From: Clostridia bacterium
GTDB taxonomy: Bacteria > Bacillota > Clostridia > Oscillospirales > CAG-272
NCBI GenBank assembly: GCA_017503325.1
Contig: JAFVTI010000007.1
Span: forward strand, 1-35,677
DNA: 35,677 nucleotides
Direction: 5' to 3'
Shown here: piece by piece, positions 1 through 8,367 of the stretch
How the letters are laid out: every line of letters begins with the position of its first letter
Numbering within the stretch: position 1 is the stretch's first letter
Program-made: the position numbers and the translations under genes
Notes under the pieces: model-generated
What the model saw: the letters and a program-made list of their open reading frames with translations, nothing else
Told to the model about the DNA's origin: nothing
Databases searched by the model: none

Positions 1-1
1 A

Positions 2-223
2 TACTTAAAAGGGAAAAGTTCACTTTTGATATTCCAAAAGTTTGGAAACATGAAGTTCGCCTACCGAAACCGCGAATTTTGGTGTAAGGGATATTACGTT
101 GATACCGTGGGGAAGAACACGAAGGCAATAAAAGAGTACATCGCGGATCAACTGAAGAGGGATCAAGAAAGTGATCAGTTAGCGATGTTCGACCCACGGG
201 ACCCATTTATGGGTAGTAAGTAA
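2..223 (+). pseudogene. tnpA: IS200/IS605 family transposase TnpA, C-terminal part (cut by window start)
   Basis: The frame is open from the window edge to a TAA at 221-223 and gives about 73 residues. It matches the C-terminal end of the small HUH (Y1) transposases that move IS200/IS605 elements as single-stranded DNA. Recognisable pieces are YLKGKSS near the start, then RNREFWCKGYYVDTVG and a final DPFMGSK, the usual tail of this family. The catalytic HUH pair would lie before the window; the tyrosine helix lies in or near the retained part. Only the start is missing because of the window limit, so the gene may be intact in the genome. A TTG at 26 is in frame but lies inside the conserved domain and is not a real start. 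No TnpB is present downstream, which fits a TnpA-only IS200-type element. Confidence 0.85.
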
Positions 224-231
224 CAGTTGCA

Positions 232-322
232 TGGCTGGCAGGCCAATTGAAGGCGCACTTGTGCGCAGCCAGTATTATTAGGGCTATGCCCGAAACTGAA
301 ATACCCCCCGTTATACGGGGGG
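232..322 (+). mobile_element. Probable right end of the IS200-type element: imperfect hairpins
   Basis: Three inverted repeats follow the transposase stop: GCGCAC-TT-GTGCGC at 253-266, inside a wider TGGCTG/CAGCCA pairing; GGGC-TAT-GCCC near 283-293; and CCCCCCGT-TAT-ACGGGGGG at 304-322, followed by an AT-rich stretch. IS200/IS605 elements have subterminal hairpins instead of terminal inverted repeats, and TnpA cuts a few bases 3' of the right-end hairpin. The last hairpin is the best candidate. It sits only 8 bases from the mnmA stop and may also help end mnmA transcription, although its T-run on that strand is poor. The exact boundary is not visible from one copy. Confidence 0.5.
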
Positions 323-330
323 ATATTTAT

Positions 331-1416
331 TTATCTGATAATCCCGCCGCCGATGACCGTGTCACCGTCGTAGATGACCACCGATTGCCCGGGCGCGATG
401 GCTCTTTGCGGCGTATCAAATTCTACGTGCAGGGAATCGGGCCCTGTTTGCGTTACGGTTGCGGGGGCTGGCTTGTGCGCGGAGCGGATCTTGACTTCGG
501 CGCGCATAGGCGCGTCAATATGCTCAACTGCGATCAGATTGATGCGGTCAGCATCCAGATGCGAAGTAAACAGCGCGTCGTTGCGGCAAAGCACCACCGT
601 GTTGTCGGTAGCGTTTTTACTCTTGACGTACATGGGCTCACCAAGGGCGATGCCAAGCCCCTTGCGCTGACCAACCGTATAGTGAATGATGCCCGCATGC
701 TGTCCAAGTACGCGTCCGTCCTCATCCACAAAATTGCCTCTGGGGGAATTCGCCCCCGTTTTTTTTGCGATAAATGCAGCATAGTCACTGTCCGGTACAA
801 AGCAGATGTCCTGGCTGTCGCTCTTGTGCGCGTTGACAAGGCCCTGCTGCTCGGCAATCGCACGCGCCTCTGCCTTGGTCATGCTGCCAAGAGGGAACAG
901 CGTATGCGAGAGCTGATGCTGCGTCAGCTGCCAGAGGAAATAGGTCTGATCCTTGGTGGGATCGGCCGCTTTTTTGAGTAAATATCTGCCGTTTTCGGCT
1001 TGCTCGACCCGCGCATAGTGGCCGGTTGCGATCTTGTCGTAGCCCGCGTCCAGCGCCGCGTCAAGCAAAGCACCGAATTTGAGGCAGCGATTGCAGACCG
1101 TGCAGGGGTTGGGCGTGCGGCAATTTTGGTATTCGTCAATAAAGTCGCGGATGACCGCGTCTTCAAAGCGTGCACCGAAATCCAGCACCGTGTGCGAAAT
1201 GCCTAGATGCTCGCAAATGGCGCGCGCGTCGTCCACGTCCTTGTCCGAGCCGCAAATCCTGCCCGCGGCATCGTCTGTGGGCGGCCTGTATAGCTTCATG
1301 GTGCAGCCGCCTGCGTCGTAGCCCGCCTCTATGCAGAGCAGGGCAGTCACCGCACTGTCCACACCGCCGCTCATGGCGACCATGACCTTTTTTGTTTGTG
1401 TGTTTATATGATTCAT
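331..1416 (-). CDS. mnmA: tRNA-specific 2-thiouridylase MnmA (TrmU)
   Basis: Cytoplasmic enzyme that adenylates and then thiolates the wobble uridine (U34) of tRNA-Lys, tRNA-Glu and tRNA-Gln. The 361-residue length is normal for the family. The PP-loop SGGVDS lies at residues 16-21. The two catalytic cysteines are visible as Cys108 (NPCTVCNR) and Cys205 (SQDICFVPD), and the conserved TGHYAR at 131-136. The ATG at 1416 follows an AAGGAA ribosome binding site. The gene lies downstream of the phosphoesterase and trmL on the same strand, but a 203-base gap with a long inverted repeat separates it from them, so it may be a separate transcript. TrmL also modifies the anticodon wobble base, so the neighbourhood has a tRNA-modification theme. 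Confidence 0.95.
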   Translation of the reverse strand: MNHINTQTKKVMVAMSGGVDSAVTALLCIEAGYDAGGCTMKLYRPPTDDAAGRICGSDKDVDDARAICEHLGISHTVLDFGARFEDAVIRDFIDEYQNCRTPNPCTVCNRCLKFGALLDAALDAGYDKIATGHYARVEQAENGRYLLKKAADPTKDQTYFLWQLTQHQLSHTLFPLGSMTKAEARAIAEQQGLVNAHKSDSQDICFVPDSDYAAFIAKKTGANSPRGNFVDEDGRVLGQHAGIIHYTVGQRKGLGIALGEPMYVKSKNATDNTVVLCRNDALFTSHLDADRINLIAVEHIDAPMRAEVKIRSAHKPAPATVTQTGPDSLHVEFDTPQRAIAPGQSVVIYDGDTVIGGGIIR

Positions 1417-1442
1417 TTGGTTCCTTTTTTGTTGTATTGGGT

Positions 1443-1584
1443 CGTAGGGCGGGGGCTTGCTCCCGCAGCTACGTACAGGGTTTTTCTTGTGTGCTTTTCA
1501 TGTTATTGCATGAGAGAAACAAGTGCTTGCTGAAAAATGCTGCATTGCTTTCGCGGAACTGCGGGAGCAAGCCCCCGCCCTACG
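1443..1584. repeat. Paired GTAGGG-type palindrome, 26-base perfect inverted repeat
   Basis: The arms at 1443-1468 and 1559-1584 are exact reverse complements over 26 bases and enclose 90 bases of AT-richer DNA. The outer end of each arm reads CGTAGGGCGGGGG, and each arm can also fold on itself (GCGGG/CCCGC). Related pairs with other core sequences lie at 14061-14166 and 22455-22549, and a single arm lies at 27046-27075. The element fills most of the gap between the phosphoesterase gene and mnmA. It is probably a small non-autonomous mobile element or a REP-like sequence, and it could also act as a transcription barrier. Confidence 0.75.
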
Positions 1585-1619
1585 GAACATTTATATCTGT
1601 CTGTCTCTTATCTTTTATC

Positions 1620-2456
1620 TCAACAAAATTCCACCACGCGCGCTACGCTTCCACCGCTGATCAGCTGCGGACGTCCTGCAAACGTGCTGTCGTAGTCCAC
1701 GTGCAAATGACCTGCTAAAATACATTTGATGGCGGGCTCGCCAGCCACGTATTCAAGAAATTCCGCCGTGGTCGCGTCGGTCTTTTGCTGGCGGTAGCGA
1801 TAAGGGTCGTAATCCGCGATCAGCTCGTCGGGCACGCCTGCAAGATATGCGCATGAGCCAGAGCGCGCTCTTGCGTCGTCGTAAAGCTTGCGCTCGTAAA
1901 GCGGCGTGTGTATCATCAGCACGACAGGCAGGCCAAGTGCGACCTGCTCCTTTAAGAATGCCAGCTGTCGGGGCTCAAAATAATAATATCCATTGTCAAG
2001 CGCGACAAAGTTGACGGCCGCGTCTCCGTTTTTGATGATGCGCGAGGACATGCGGATATCGTTTTTGTAGCAGGCTTGTACGGCAGCCAGGCTTTGGTTG
2101 CGGTAATCCGCATCCTCCCACGCCTCGCCCACGTACAGGGAAAACTCGTGATTTCCCGTGGCCATGAAGATATCGTGGCTGTCGGCAAAGGCCTTTGCGG
2201 CCTCTAAGTTGGCAAGAGACACAAAGTCGATCAGATCTCCCGTGTGCATGATGGGCAGTCCCAGCTGATGCGAGAGTCGGCCAAGCTCGGCAAGACGTGC
2301 GTCCGCGTCGGGAAATCCGCGCAAACGGCTTGCCGCAAGGTCCACCTTGCGCTGACCGTCGCGCGCGTCGGCATGCGTCAGGTGCGTGTCGGAGGCGTGC
2401 AGCACGCGAATGGGGGCGGGAAGGCCGATTTCAATGCTTGTGTGAATGGGTTGCAC
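1620..2456 (-). CDS. Calcineurin-like metallophosphoesterase
   Basis: A 278-residue protein with the full metal-binding signature of the calcineurin-like phosphoesterases: SDTHL (Asp23, His25), HTGDLIDF (Asp74), GNHE at 101-104, His182 in MIHTPLYE, and GHLH at 248-251. Such enzymes hydrolyse phosphomono- or diesters with a two-metal centre; the substrate cannot be deduced here. No signal peptide is seen, so it is probably cytoplasmic. The start is a GTG at 2456, supported by AAAGGAAA seven bases upstream. Only 15 bases separate it from the trmL stop, so both are probably co-transcribed from the trmL promoter. Confidence 0.9.
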   Translation of the reverse strand: MQPIHTSIEIGLPAPIRVLHASDTHLTHADARDGQRKVDLAASRLRGFPDADARLAELGRLSHQLGLPIMHTGDLIDFVSLANLEAAKAFADSHDIFMATGNHEFSLYVGEAWEDADYRNQSLAAVQACYKNDIRMSSRIIKNGDAAVNFVALDNGYYYFEPRQLAFLKEQVALGLPVVLMIHTPLYERKLYDDARARSGSCAYLAGVPDELIADYDPYRYRQQKTDATTAEFLEYVAGEPAIKCILAGHLHVDYDSTFAGRPQLISGGSVARVVEFC

Positions 2457-2471
2457 GGTATGTTTCCTTTC

Positions 2472-2972
2472 TCAGTCCCAACTGTACTGCGTCAACTCTC
2501 CCTCGGTCTGCAGCTGCTCGAAATTGTCCTGGCGCAGCACCTCGTAGACCGCGATGGCCACCGAATTGGAGAGGTTGAGCGAGCGCAGCGTGGGGCGCAT
2601 GGGAATGCGCACGCAATCGTCGGGGTGGGCAGCAAGCAGCTCCTCGGGAAGTCCCTTTGTTTCCTTACCGAACATCAGATAAACCTCGTCGGGGTAGGTC
2701 ACCTCGGCGTAATTGTATTTTGCCTTGGTGGAGAAATAGTAAACCTTCGCGTCCGGGTGCTTCTCGTAAAAATCCTCAAGCCCGTCGTAGTAGGTAATGT
2801 CCAGCTTATCCCAGTAATCCAGGCCTGCGCGCTTGAGATGCTTGTCGGTCACGGTAAAGCCCATGGGGCGGATCAGGTGCAACGACGCACCGGTTGCCGC
2901 GCAGGTGCGCGCGATGTTGCCCGTGTTCTGCGGGATCTCGGGCTGGTGGAGAACGATGTGTATGTGCTTCAT
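2472..2972 (-). CDS. trmL: tRNA (cytidine(34)-2'-O)-methyltransferase TrmL
   Basis: SPOUT-class methyltransferase of 166 residues, close to the usual size. It transfers a methyl group from S-adenosylmethionine to the 2'-OH of the wobble base in tRNA-Leu isoacceptors. Seen in the sequence: the N-terminal PEIPQNTGNIARTC (11-24), the FGKETKGLP segment (101-109), and the trefoil-knot region IPMRPTLRSLNLSNSVAI (123-140). The ATG at 2972 has AAAGGA upstream, and a good sigma-A promoter lies at 3002-3030. It heads a leftward unit with the phosphoesterase. Confidence 0.95.
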   Translation of the reverse strand: MKHIHIVLHQPEIPQNTGNIARTCAATGASLHLIRPMGFTVTDKHLKRAGLDYWDKLDITYYDGLEDFYEKHPDAKVYYFSTKAKYNYAEVTYPDEVYLMFGKETKGLPEELLAAHPDDCVRIPMRPTLRSLNLSNSVAIAVYEVLRQDNFEQLQTEGELTQYSWD

Positions 2973-3001
2973 AAGGGAAAATCCTTTCGTTTACTGCCTT
3001 T

Positions 3002-3030
3002 ATTATAGCGTTTTGGGCGCATCTTTTCAA
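3002..3030 (-). promoter_or_regulatory. Sigma-A-type promoter for trmL
   Basis: On the minus strand TTGAAA (3025-3030) and TATAAT (3002-3007) are separated by exactly 17 bases, about 30 bases upstream of the trmL start codon. Confidence 0.75.
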
Positions 3031-3072
3031 GTATTCTCCGAAAATTTACAAATATTTTATGTATTGCAGTAT

Positions 3073-3101
3073 TTTATGGTATATAATATGGGATATATAA
3101 T
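3073..3101 (+). promoter_or_regulatory. AT-rich promoter region for secA
   Basis: Two TATAAT hexamers (3082-3087 and 3096-3101) lie in a very AT-rich stretch ahead of secA. Neither has a convincing -35; TTTATG at 3073-3078 is 17 bases from the second. A secA promoter is expected here because the gene upstream is divergent, but the exact one is uncertain. Confidence 0.4.
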
Positions 3102-3133
3102 GCGATAATATGTGTTTTCGGAGGAATAGATAC

Positions 3134-5881
3134 ATGAGCTTGATTACCAAGATCTTCGGCACTTACAGCGAGCGACAGCTCAAGGCTGTCAGAAAAACCG
3201 CAGATTACATTGAATCCTTGGCCCCCAAGTATGCGGCGATGACCGATGAGGAGCTGCGCGGCACGACTGCGATCTTAAAGAACAGACTTGCTGCAGGCGA
3301 AACGCTGGACGATATCCTGCCCGACGCGTTTGCCGCCATTCGTGAGGCGGACGACCGCGTGCTTGGCAAGCGTCCCTTCTACGTGCAGCTGCTGGGTGGC
3401 ATCGTGCTGCACCAAGGCAGAATTGCAGAGATGAAAACGGGTGAGGGTAAGACGCTTGTGGCAACCATGCCCGCATACCTCAACGCGCTTTCGGGCAAGG
3501 GCGTGCATATCGTCACGGTCAACGACTACCTGGCGCGCTACGGCTGCGAGGAAATGAGCCGTGTGTACGGCTTTATGGGCCTTACCACCGGCCTTGTGGT
3601 GCACGGCATCTCCAACAGCGAGAAGAGAGCTGCGTATGCTGCCGACATTACCTACGGTACCAATAACGAGTACGGCTTTGACTACCTGCGTGACAACATG
3701 GTGGTCTACAAGGAAAATATGGTACAGCGCGGACACGCGTTCGCCATCGTGGACGAGGTGGACTCCATTCTGATCGACGAGGCGCGTACCCCTTTGATCA
3801 TTTCGGGTGCAGGCGACAAGCCCACCGATATGTACGAAAAGGCCGACGCCTTTGTCAGAACGCTGACCAAGCACGTGGTCAAGGAGCTTGACAACAAGGA
3901 GCAGCACGACGACATCGAGGCAGACTATATCGTGGACGAAAAGGCAAACAACGCCATTCTGACTCCCAGAGGTGCCAAAAAGGCAGAACGCTTCTTTGGC
4001 CTTGAAAACTATGCCGATCAGGAGAATGCAAGCGTGGCGCATCACGTCAACCAGGCCATCCGCGCACACGGCTGCATGCACCGCGACCAGGACTATATCG
4101 TCAACGATAAGGGCGTTATCATCGTCGATACCTTTACAGGCCGACTGATGTACGGCCGCCGCTATTCGGACGGCTTGCACCAGGCCATTGAGGCAAAAGA
4201 GGGCGTGGTCATCGAAAAGGAAAACAAGACGCTGGCCACCATTACCTTCCAGAACTATTTCCGTATGTACGGCAAGCTTTCGGGCATGACGGGTACGGCG
4301 CTGACCGAGGAAGAGGAGTTCAGAGAGATCTACTCCTTGGACGTTGTGGAGATCCCCACCAATATGCCCATGATCAGAACCGACCACAGCGACGTGGTCT
4401 ACAAGAGCGTAGAGGGCAAGTACAGAGCCATCATCAACCAGATCAAGGAATGCCACCAAAAGGGGCAGCCCGTACTGGTGGGCACCGTATCGGTTGAAAA
4501 GTCGGAGCTGCTTTCCGCAAGACTCAAAAAAGAGAAGATCCCGCACCACGTGCTCAACGCAAAGTACCACGATAAGGAAGCAGAGATCGTGGCACAGGCA
4601 GGCAAGTACGGTGCAGTCACCATTTCCACCAACATGGCAGGCCGTGGTACCGACATTATGCTTGGCGGTAACCCCGAATTCATGGCAAAGGCTGAGCTGC
4701 GCGCACAGGGCGTGGACGAGGCGCTGATCGCGCAGGCAAACGGCACCTCGCTGACCGATGATCCCGCAATTCTGGGCGTCAGAGCGCAGTATAACGAGCT
4801 TTACGAGCGTTTCAAGCAGGAAATCGCACCCGAGGCCAAGATGGTTAAGGATGCGGGCGGCCTTTTCATTGTGGGCACCGAGCGTCACGAAAGCCGCCGT
4901 ATCGACAACCAGCTGCGCGGCCGTTCGGGCAGACAGGGCGACCCCGGTGAATCCCGCTTCTTCCTTTCCTTGGAGGACGATCTGATGCGCCTGTTCGGCT
5001 CGGAAAAGATCGCGGGCATGGTGGATCGCATCGGCATGACCGAGGATACCCCCATCGACGCCAAGATCCTGTCTGGCAGCATTCAGACGGCCCAGCAGAG
5101 AATCGAGGATCAGAACTTCAAGCGCAGAAAGTACGTGCTGAGCTTTGACGACGTCATGAATCAGCAGAGAAATATCATTTACTCGCAAAGACAAGAGGTG
5201 CTCAACGGCAATGATATCTCGAACCGTATTTTGCACATGATCGGCGAGTCGATCAAGGAGAACGTCGCCGTCTATACGGGCGAGGACGCACCCGCAACCT
5301 GGAATCTGGACGGCTTGCGTGCCGCTTATATGGGATACTTGTGCGACGATGACGACTTCCGCTTTGACGAAAAGGAGCTTTCCAAGCTCAAGAAGAAGGA
5401 TCTGGAGGACTACTTGATCGAAAAGGCAGAGGCCAAGTACGAGGAAAAGGAACAGCTTTTCGGCGAGCAGACCTTCCGCGAGGTCGAGCGTGCAGTGCTT
5501 TTGCGTAACGTTGATACCGCCTGGATGGATCACATCGACGCCATGGACGACCTCAAGGGCAGCATCAATCTGCAGGCCTATGCGCAAAGAGATCCCATTA
5601 CCGAATACCGTATCGTAGGCGGTGACGCATTTGACGCCATGGTCAACGATATCCGTGAAAAAACGGTCCGCACGCTGCTCTCTATTGTACCCAAGCCCCG
5701 CGAGGAGGTACAGCGCGTGCAGGTAGCCAACCCCTTGCAGGACGGCTTTGAGGGCCAGGGGAAAAAGGCGGTCAAGAAGGTAAGCGTCGTGCGCCGTGAA
5801 GCACCCAAGATCGGCAGAAACGAGCCTTGCCCCTGCGGCTCGGGTAAAAAATACAAAAACTGCTGCGGCGAAGGCAAATAA
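3134..5881 (+). CDS. secA: Preprotein translocase ATPase SecA
   Basis: The ATPase motor that drives unfolded preproteins through SecYEG at the cytoplasmic membrane. Using the ATG at 3134 (GGAGGAA eight bases upstream) the protein has 915 residues; an earlier in-frame ATG at 3110 lacks a ribosome binding site. Walker A is KTGEGKT (about 101-107), the DEAD-like box is DEVD (207-210), and helicase motif VI-type sequences such as [13 protein letters not shown] and [16 protein letters not shown] are intact. The C-terminus ends in the zinc-binding SEC-C tail ([18 protein letters not shown]), which contacts SecB or ribosomes in other bacteria. This is the housekeeping SecA rather than an accessory SecA2. 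The membrane-protein gene at 5891 starts nine bases after the stop and may be co-transcribed. Confidence 0.98.
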   Translation: MSLITKIFGTYSERQLKAVRKTADYIESLAPKYAAMTDEELRGTTAILKNRLAAGETLDDILPDAFAAIREADDRVLGKRPFYVQLLGGIVLHQGRIAEMKTGEGKTLVATMPAYLNALSGKGVHIVTVNDYLARYGCEEMSRVYGFMGLTTGLVVHGISNSEKRAAYAADITYGTNNEYGFDYLRDNMVVYKENMVQRGHAFAIVDEVDSILIDEARTPLIISGAGDKPTDMYEKADAFVRTLTKHVVKELDNKEQHDDIEADYIVDEKANNAILTPRGAKKAERFFGLENYADQENASVAHHVNQAIRAHGCMHRDQDYIVNDKGVIIVDTFTGRLMYGRRYSDGLHQAIEAKEGVVIEKENKTLATITFQNYFRMYGKLSGMTGTALTEEEEFREIYSLDVVEIPTNMPMIRTDHSDVVYKSVEGKYRAIINQIKECHQKGQPVLVGTVSVEKSELLSARLKKEKIPHHVLNAKYHDKEAEIVAQAGKYGAVTISTNMAGRGTDIMLGGNPEFMAKAELRAQGVDEALIAQANGTSLTDDPAILGVRAQYNELYERFKQEIAPEAKMVKDAGGLFIVGTERHESRRIDNQLRGRSGRQGDPGESRFFLSLEDDLMRLFGSEKIAGMVDRIGMTEDTPIDAKILSGSIQTAQQRIEDQNFKRRKYVLSFDDVMNQQRNIIYSQRQEVLNGNDISNRILHMIGESIKENVAVYTGEDAPATWNLDGLRAAYMGYLCDDDDFRFDEKELSKLKKKDLEDYLIEKAEAKYEEKEQLFGEQTFREVERAVLLRNVDTAWMDHIDAMDDLKGSINLQAYAQRDPITEYRIVGGDAFDAMVNDIREKTVRTLLSIVPKPREEVQRVQVANPLQDGFEGQGKKAVKKVSVVRREAPKIGRNEPCPCGSGKKYKNCCGEGK

Positions 5882-5890
5882 GGATCGGAT

Positions 5891-6586
5891 ATGGGCTTCG
5901 GAATTCTGTTTTTATCATATTTTTTAGCATTTTTCGTGCCGCTCTCCTATCTGCATATCATCGGATATGCGGGCGTGGCGTGGGCACTGTACAAGCTCAA
6001 GGACTACCGCCCCACGTTTGCGCGTGCGGTATGGTGGCTGATCCCGCTTGGCGTGTGCTGCCTGTACCATATCCTTGCAAGCGTGCTCTCGCTGTTGCCG
6101 AGCATGGGGCTTGCCGAGGTGCAGCTGCCCTTTGTCAACGCGACCGTCACAGCCGTGGTCAGCATGATTGAGAGTGCCTTGATCCTGCGCTTTCATTTCA
6201 TGCTTTTGCGCACACTTCGCGGCTTTGCCTCGGAGCTTGAGCTGCCCGAGATCGTCAAGAGATCCGATTGGGGACTCTGGCTGGTCAGCATCCAGTGCTC
6301 CTGTTATATCCTTGCGATGATTCTTGAGCTGGTCGGCATGTCCTTGCCGCTGTTCTCGGTCATTGCGCTGCTGCTGCAATTCGTGTGGTCTATTTTCAAC
6401 CTTTATAATCTGTTTACCTGTTATATGTATATCTGCCCCGAAGGGGACGAGAGCATGGAGCGCGCGCCCTCCCGCTTTGGCTTTGTCAACGAGTTCCGCG
6501 CGCGAATGGACGAGCGTGACCGCCGCGCAAGAGAGAAGGAAGCGGCATACATGGAGCGCAAGAAAAACAAAAAGAACCGTAAATGA
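5891..6586 (+). CDS. Integral membrane protein of unknown function
   Basis: A 231-residue protein with about five or six hydrophobic segments in its first 185 residues, and a long basic, charged C-terminal tail (RARMDERDRRAREKEA, ending KKNKKNRK) that is probably cytoplasmic. The family is not recognised. Its start lies nine bases after the secA stop with an AAGGA sequence just upstream. Its stop region overlaps a possible ATG of the next gene. The close packing and the shared membrane character suggest that it and its neighbour work together, but no function can be assigned. Confidence 0.8.
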   Translation: MGFGILFLSYFLAFFVPLSYLHIIGYAGVAWALYKLKDYRPTFARAVWWLIPLGVCCLYHILASVLSLLPSMGLAEVQLPFVNATVTAVVSMIESALILRFHFMLLRTLRGFASELELPEIVKRSDWGLWLVSIQCSCYILAMILELVGMSLPLFSVIALLLQFVWSIFNLYNLFTCYMYICPEGDESMERAPSRFGFVNEFRARMDERDRRAREKEAAYMERKKNKKNRK

Positions 6587-6606
6587 TGAGAGAGGAGTGT
6601 GGGAGT

Positions 6607-8088
6607 ATGCAAATCAAGCCAAGAACGCACATGGGGATCGGTCTGATCGCCCTGTCCATGATCTTTTTCTTCAACGCCGATTTTGCGGTGTTTGATCTGT
6701 TGCCCGACGTGTTTGGGTATATTTTGCTGTCCCTTGGCATGTCCTCGCTGTCCTATCTCAACCATCATTTTGAAGAGAGTGCCAAGCATTTTCAGCGCAT
6801 GATCGCGCTGAGCGCGGGCAGACTTGTATTCGTGCTGGTTTTGTTCGGCCTTGTGGGCAGCGCAGACCGCCCCACCACCATGCTGCTTGGCAATTTTGTG
6901 TTCGGCGTGCTGGAGCTGATGACGCTGCTGCCCGCCTATAAGCAGCTGTTTGATGGCCTGATCTATGCGGGCTCGCGACACGGCGTGGGGGAGAGCATCT
7001 TTCGCCCGACGCCGGGGCATCGCCTGATGTCGCGCCTGATCCGCCGCAGATCCGAGTTTGACGAGAAAAACACGGCTGTGACGGTGACCGAGAGCATCTC
7101 GCTTTGCACCGCGCTGTTCGTCATCCTCAAGGTTGCGCTGAGCGTCCTGCCCGAATTCTCGGTGCTGACCGACCACACAGAGTCGACGGTCAACCTTTAC
7201 GAGTACGTTTGGCTGTTCCGCGTGGCCGCCATGCTGCTCTGGACTGTGATTGGTGTGATCTGGTTGGTGCTCATGCTGCGCTATTTTATCGGTATTTACC
7301 GCGACAAGACATACGTTGATGCACTTTACCAAAGCTACATGCGCGATATTTATCCCAATAAAGACCTGTTCGTGGCAAAAAGGTATAAGCTTGGCTCGTT
7401 CTTTTTGATGCTGGGTGTCATTCTCGCGCTCGATCTGCCCATGGATGGCGTCAACGTGCTGCCCGACGTGCTGTGCGCAGCCTGCCTGCTTGCGGGTGTT
7501 CTTGCGCTGCGCTATTATCTGAGCACCTGGAAATCTGCCTGCTGCGTCATTGGCGCATATGCCGTTTTGTCGGTGTTTGAGACCTATTGGCAGTATCGCT
7601 ATTTCAAGATAGAGGAGTATTCGGCCACGGCTGCGCTTGGCAAGGGAGAGGCGGCTGACGCCTATATCGTATCCATCGTGCTCAGTATCATCAGCGCCTT
7701 GATGTTTATCATGGTGATGGTCAGCGTGCTGGGATGCTTGAAGGATATGATCCGCAACCATACCGGCTTTGTGATCGCGCATACCGATATGCAGACCTAC
7801 GGAAAGCTCAATACGTTGCACAAGCAGCTGATCCGCGGCCTGACGCCCGTGCTGATCTCAGCGATCCTGTTCGCCGTTGGCGGCGTTTTGTATACGGTCC
7901 TGTTGCCGCATGCCGGAACGGGCGGCGAGTGGTACACCGTGCTTGCCTCTGTGATGTGGCTGGTCAATCTCGCGCTTGGTGTGGTGCTGATCGTTCTGTT
8001 TGCAGAAAAGAACGGCGATATCACCGAGCAGATCAACAACCGTTATCTGCTCACAACGCCTGCAATGCAAAAAGAGGACGCTGAATAA
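6607..8088 (+). CDS. Polytopic membrane protein of unknown function
   Basis: A 493-residue protein with about twelve hydrophobic segments spread over its length. The ATG at 6607 is preferred because AGAGGAG lies nine bases before it; an in-frame ATG at 6583 overlaps the stop of the preceding gene and lacks a ribosome binding site. The N-terminal segment (MGIGLIALSMIFFFNADFAV followed by a second helix with LPDVFGY) is echoed around residues 255-300 (LALDLPMDGVNVLPDVLC). This suggests an internal duplication of a two-helix unit with an LPDV motif. No transporter signature or enzyme motif was recognised. It probably forms an operon with the gene at 5891. Confidence 0.8.
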   Translation: MQIKPRTHMGIGLIALSMIFFFNADFAVFDLLPDVFGYILLSLGMSSLSYLNHHFEESAKHFQRMIALSAGRLVFVLVLFGLVGSADRPTTMLLGNFVFGVLELMTLLPAYKQLFDGLIYAGSRHGVGESIFRPTPGHRLMSRLIRRRSEFDEKNTAVTVTESISLCTALFVILKVALSVLPEFSVLTDHTESTVNLYEYVWLFRVAAMLLWTVIGVIWLVLMLRYFIGIYRDKTYVDALYQSYMRDIYPNKDLFVAKRYKLGSFFLMLGVILALDLPMDGVNVLPDVLCAACLLAGVLALRYYLSTWKSACCVIGAYAVLSVFETYWQYRYFKIEEYSATAALGKGEAADAYIVSIVLSIISALMFIMVMVSVLGCLKDMIRNHTGFVIAHTDMQTYGKLNTLHKQLIRGLTPVLISAILFAVGGVLYTVLLPHAGTGGEWYTVLASVMWLVNLALGVVLIVLFAEKNGDITEQINNRYLLTTPAMQKEDAE

Positions 8089-8162
8089 AGCGCGTGCTTT
8101 TTGTGCATACTGTAACCGAACCCCGAAAAAGGGTGAATTTGTAAATACAGGAGAAAAGCAGT

Positions 8163-8306
8163 ATGCAGAAGGAACAGAACCAAAACAAGAATCAGAACAA
8201 CGCGCAGAATCAGAAGCAGTATCCCGATAACAATCCGCTGCCCATGGACAAGCAGAACGCTCAGAATGAGCAGAACAATCAGAGCCAGAACAAAAAGAAG
8301 AACTAA
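8163..8306 (+). CDS. 47-residue glutamine/asparagine-rich mini-protein
   Basis: This short frame begins with ATG at 8163, preceded by AGGAGA at a normal distance, and stops with TAA at 8304. Of 47 residues, 26 are Gln or Asn and most of the rest are Lys, Ala, Glu or Pro. Except for a central PDNNPLPMDK it is a string of QN-type dipeptides ending in KKKN. It has no Cys, no hydrophobic segment and no signal peptide, so it is probably disordered and soluble. A GC-rich hairpin follows at 8322-8346, then pcrA. The low-complexity composition and clear ribosome binding site argue for real translation, but no homologue is recognised. It could be a small spore or nucleic-acid-associated protein; that is speculation. 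Confidence 0.6.
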   Translation: MQKEQNQNKNQNNAQNQKQYPDNNPLPMDKQNAQNEQNNQSQNKKKN

Positions 8307-8321
8307 AGAAGCAAATACTTG

Positions 8322-8346
8322 GGGTGCCGCGCCCTGTGCGGCACCC
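8322..8346 (+). terminator. GC-rich hairpin between the mini-protein and pcrA
   Basis: GGGTGCCGC (8322-8330) pairs perfectly with GCGGCACCC (8338-8346) around a seven-base loop. No T-run follows, so it may be a weak terminator, an RNA-stability element or a structure limiting read-through into pcrA. Confidence 0.45.
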
Positions 8347-8367
8347 TCTACATACAGAAAGGACATC

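Noticed and set aside
3275..5587. 770-residue open frame on the minus strand opposite secA
   Set aside because: It is a shadow of the biased codon positions of secA; the product has no recognisable domain and there is no ribosome binding site.
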